In this document: in pieces, positions 61,911 through 64,000 of the stretch
Layout: each line of letters opens with the position of its first letter
Position numbering within the stretch: the stretch's first letter is position 1
Assembly: GCF_002138415.1 (NCBI RefSeq)
Contig: NZ_CP015612.1
Span: forward strand, 3,326,001 to 3,390,000
Source: Stenotrophomonas maltophilia
GTDB lineage: Bacteria > Pseudomonadota > Gammaproteobacteria > Xanthomonadales > Xanthomonadaceae
Direction: 5' to 3'
DNA: 64,000 nt
Notes under the pieces: model-generated
What the model saw: the letters and a program-made list of their open reading frames with translations, nothing else
The model's database searches: none
Told to the model about the DNA's origin: nothing
Position numbers and translations under genes: made by a program

Positions 61911-63164
61911 TCAGGCCCCGGCCATCCACTTCAGGATCAAACCGGTGACGTAGGCCAGGCCGGTGCCGGTGGCATAGCCCACCGTGCCCAGCAGCACGCC
62001 CACCGGCGCCAGCGTCGGATGGAAGGCTGCGGCCACCACGGGGGCCGAGGCGGCGGCGCCGATGTTGCCCTGCGAACCGATCGCGAAGAAGAACAGTGGC
62101 GCACGCAGCAGCTTGGCCACCACCCACAGCACCAGCACATGCGTGACCATCCAGATTGCGCCGAGCAGGAACAGCCACGGCCGATCCAGCAGCGACAGCA
62201 GGTTCATCTGCATGCCGATGCAGGCGATCAGGAAGTACAGGAACACCGTGCCCAGCCGCGAAGCGCCAGCCGCTTCCAGCCGGCGTGCACGGGTGAAGCT
62301 CAGGCCCAGGCCCATCGCGGTGGACAGCAGGATCACCCACACGAACTGACTGTCCAGACTGAACTGGCTGGCCCAGCTGACATTGGCCTTGAACCAGCCT
62401 GCCAACGGCGCGGCAATGGCATGGGCCAGGCCGACGCCGCCCAGTGCCACGCCAACGATCACCATCAGGTCGGTCATGCTGGGAATGCGCGCGTTCTGCG
62501 CCTCGTAGGCACTGATGCGCGCCTTCATCTCGTCGATGGCACGGGTGTCGGCACCGTTGCGGGTATCGATCTGCTGCGCGCGGTTGGCCAGGAACAGCAG
62601 GATCGCCATCCACAGGCTGGCGCAGGCCACATCGACCACCGCGAACTGGCCGAAGGTAGTGGCATCGGTACCGAACACTTCGCGCATGGCGACCATGTTG
62701 GCTCCGCCACCGATCCAGCTGCCGGCCAGCGCCGCCATGCCCGCCCAGGTATCACCGGCCACGGTTTCCGGATGGATCAGCTTCATCAGCTGGAACGAGA
62801 CGATGGCGCCGAGCATGATGCCGGCGGTACCGGCACAGAACACGATCAGCAGTTTCGGGCCAAGCTTGATGACGCCCTTCAGGTCGATCGACAGGGTCAG
62901 CAGGACCAGTGCGGCCGGCAGCAGCACGTCACGCGCGACCGGGTTGTACAGCGACGTGTTGTGACCATCAATGACACCGGCGGTGTTGTAGATGGCGGGA
63001 ATGAAGTAGCACAGCAGCAGCGCCGGTACCCAGGCGAAGATCTTCTTCAGCAACGGGGTCGGACCACTGGCGGCCCAGAAGATCAGGGCCAGGGTGGCGG
63101 CAATCAGGCCCAGTCCAACGATGTCGTTGCTGATCAGGGCAGTAGTAGCGGGTTCGGTCGGCAT
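61911..63164 (-). CDS. DUF819 family membrane protein (putative transporter)
   Basis: A 417-residue protein with about 11-12 hydrophobic segments. The features fit the DUF819 (YjcL-like) permease family: GSWIGGGANMVAMREVFG (about 150) and the C-terminal GSQGNIGAAASAPVVAAAFH (about 367) are the two matching signature loops. The substrate is unknown. The ATG at 63164 has GAGG upstream. It has a terminator at both ends: one downstream, and one in its presumptive leader (63193-63219), which suggests attenuation. Confidence 0.83.
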   Translation of the reverse strand: MPTEPATTALISNDIVGLGLIAATLALIFWAASGPTPLLKKIFAWVPALLLCYFIPAIYNTAGVIDGHNTSLYNPVARDVLLPAALVLLTLSIDLKGVIKLGPKLLIVFCAGTAGIMLGAIVSFQLMKLIHPETVAGDTWAGMAALAGSWIGGGANMVAMREVFGTDATTFGQFAVVDVACASLWMAILLFLANRAQQIDTRNGADTRAIDEMKARISAYEAQNARIPSMTDLMVIVGVALGGVGLAHAIAAPLAGWFKANVSWASQFSLDSQFVWVILLSTAMGLGLSFTRARRLEAAGASRLGTVFLYFLIACIGMQMNLLSLLDRPWLFLLGAIWMVTHVLVLWVVAKLLRAPLFFFAIGSQGNIGAAASAPVVAAAFHPTLAPVGVLLGTVGYATGTGLAYVTGLILKWMAGA

Positions 63165-63192
63165 GGGATCCTCTGTCGATCGAAAGAGCGGG

Positions 63193-63219
63193 AAAAAAAA
63201 GCGCCGCATAATGCGGCGC
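63193..63219 (-). terminator. Terminator-like hairpin upstream of the DUF819 gene
   Basis: Minus strand GCGCCGCA-TTA-TGCGGCGC then TTTTTTTT, an ideal intrinsic terminator 28 bases upstream of the DUF819 start codon. It could stop antisense read-through from the kinase gene or act as a leader attenuator. Confidence 0.8.
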
Positions 63220-63298
63220 AGGTCGAGATTAACATTGTCTTCACGCCGGGTCATGCTGCAGTGCCGACCGCGCCCCATTCCCCTCAAGGAGCCCACTC

Positions 63299-63688
63299 AT
63301 GCAGCTTGGCGCCTTTTCGGTCAGCCTCTCGGTGAAGGATCTCGCGGCCTCCCGTGCGTTCTACGAAGCCCTGGGCTTCTCGGTGACCGGCGGCGATCCA
63401 GCACAGAACTGGCTGGTACTGCGCAGCAACGGCACCGTGATCGGCCTGTTCCAGGGCATGTTCGAGGGCAACCTGCTGACCTTCAACCCCGGCTGGGACC
63501 AGCACAAGCAGGAACTTCCCCATTTCCAGGACGTGCGTGAGCTGCAGGCCGAGCTGGATGCCAAGGGCATCGAACTGGCAGTGCGGACCGATCCCGATGG
63601 CCAGGGGACCGGCTACCTGCAGCTGGCCGATCCCGACGGCAACGTGATCCTGATCGACCAGCACGTGGCGCGACCGGCTGCCACCTAG
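63299..63688 (+). CDS. VOC family (glyoxalase-like) protein
   Basis: A 129-residue vicinal-oxygen-chelate protein with the usual paired beta-alpha-beta units: [20 protein letters not shown] at the N terminus and [18 protein letters not shown] at the C terminus (metal Glu/His positions of glyoxalases are not all present). The exact activity is unknown. AGGAG precedes the ATG. Confidence 0.86.
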   Translation: MQLGAFSVSLSVKDLAASRAFYEALGFSVTGGDPAQNWLVLRSNGTVIGLFQGMFEGNLLTFNPGWDQHKQELPHFQDVRELQAELDAKGIELAVRTDPDGQGTGYLQLADPDGNVILIDQHVARPAAT

Positions 63689-63698
63689 TGCGGTGAGG

Positions 63699-63722
63699 TT
63701 GCCGGCCAGCGGCCGGCACTAC
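63699..63722 (-). repeat. SMAG REP element
   Basis: Minus strand GTAGTGCCGGCCGCTGGCCG then GCAA, identical in type to the pair at 58031, between the convergent VOC and kinase genes. Confidence 0.88.
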
Positions 63723-63724
63723 CG

Positions 63725-64000
63725 TCATGCAGGGCGCGAGGCGCCGAAATCCAGGGTGGCGCGTGTCCCGCGCGGCTCGCAGGGCTGCAGCTGCAGGGTC
63801 CAGCCCAGGTGCTCGCACAGCCGTGCGATCAGGTCCAGGCCGATACCGCCGCCCCGATCAGCGCGTTCACCGCGGGCCATGCGCGCGTGGATCGCGGCAA
63901 TCTCCTCCGGGCTCATGCCATGCCCCGGATCCTGCAAGGTCAGCACCGCCGACGAGCTCAGGCGCAGCTCGATGTGGCCGCGCCCGCTGTTCTCGATGGC
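63725..64000 (-). CDS. Sensor histidine kinase, C-terminal fragment (cut by window edge)
   Basis: The frame is open to the window end, so this is the 3' part of a longer gene. The visible 91 residues are the HATPase domain: AIENSGRG at the edge (N box), QDPGHGMSPEEI (G1 box, DxGxG variant DPGHG) and GGGIGLDLIARLCEHLGW (G2 region). It ends GTRATLDFGASRPA. The N-terminal sensor and the cognate regulator are outside the window. The short relatives of this end are typical of two-component kinases. Confidence 0.8.
   Translation of the reverse strand, partial: AIENSGRGHIELRLSSSAVLTLQDPGHGMSPEEIAAIHARMARGERADRGGGIGLDLIARLCEHLGWTLQLQPCEPRGTRATLDFGASRPA

Overview
The window is GC-rich (roughly two thirds G+C) chromosomal DNA from a gammaproteobacterium of the Xanthomonadaceae, almost certainly the Stenotrophomonas maltophilia complex. 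The basis is the gene content and order (rpoE-rseA-mucD-lepA-lepB-rnc-era-recO, nagZ-hpt-methylthioinosine phosphorylase, leucine dehydrogenase, a lipobox-bearing S8 autotransporter) and the many short GTAG-headed palindromes typical of the SMAG repeats of that species. No rRNA, tRNA, CRISPR array, phage or plasmid gene was seen.

Layout. 0-5.5 kb: mprF (lysyl-phosphatidylglycerol synthase/flippase) faces an AcvB/VirJ-type gene, followed by a small DUF998/oxidoreductase-like/HD cluster. 5.7-17 kb: mostly housekeeping and conserved hypothetical genes (transglutaminase-like TPR protein, yjdM, Hsp70-like yegD, YkgJ protein, an ECF sigma/anti-sigma/DUF4097 operon, small MscS channel, zinc-finger and DUF2058 proteins, YgjP-type metallopeptidase, a pseudouridine-synthase-like protein lacking its catalytic Asp, phospholipase D-type cardiolipin synthase). 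17-26.7 kb: HDOD protein, leucine dehydrogenase, subtilisin-like autotransporter, thiolase, two related Ala-rich lipoproteins, AidB-like acyl-CoA dehydrogenase. 26.8-32.5 kb: a tightly overlapping four-gene DNA-repair operon (MBL exonuclease, ATP-dependent ligase, Lhr-type helicase, PdeM phosphoesterase). 33-40.7 kb: FAD monooxygenase, cold-shock protein, nagZ-hpt-MTI phosphorylase, FrnE-like DsbA, CYTH protein, rlmD, and a response regulator fused to an Hpt domain. 40.7-44 kb is an intergenic region inflated by two complete insertion sequences, one IS10-like (IS4 family) and one IS150-like (IS3 family), each inserted in a pre-existing palindromic repeat. 44-52.8 kb is the long leftward rpoE-to-recO block. 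52.9-64 kb: fatty-acid oxidation multifunctional enzyme, two pirins, aquaporin, cstA-ybdD, a DUF819 permease, a VOC protein, and the C-terminal end of a sensor histidine kinase cut by the window edge.

How the genes work together. The sigma-E cassette (sigma factor, anti-sigma, periplasmic protease) is joined to translation (lepA), secretion (lepB), rRNA processing (rnc, era) and recombination (recO) genes. The repair operon probably acts on one lesion-processing pathway. NagZ, Hpt and MTI phosphorylase form a salvage operon, and thiolase, AidB-like and FadB/J-like enzymes reflect lipid catabolism.

The most unusual signal is not a gene. A family of about 100-bp nested palindromes occurs eight times at five loci, four of the five between the ends of convergent genes and often as opposed pairs. 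Each copy lies inside a larger modular intergenic unit with its own flanking hairpin and tail. I do not recognise a published name for this larger family, as distinct from SMAG.
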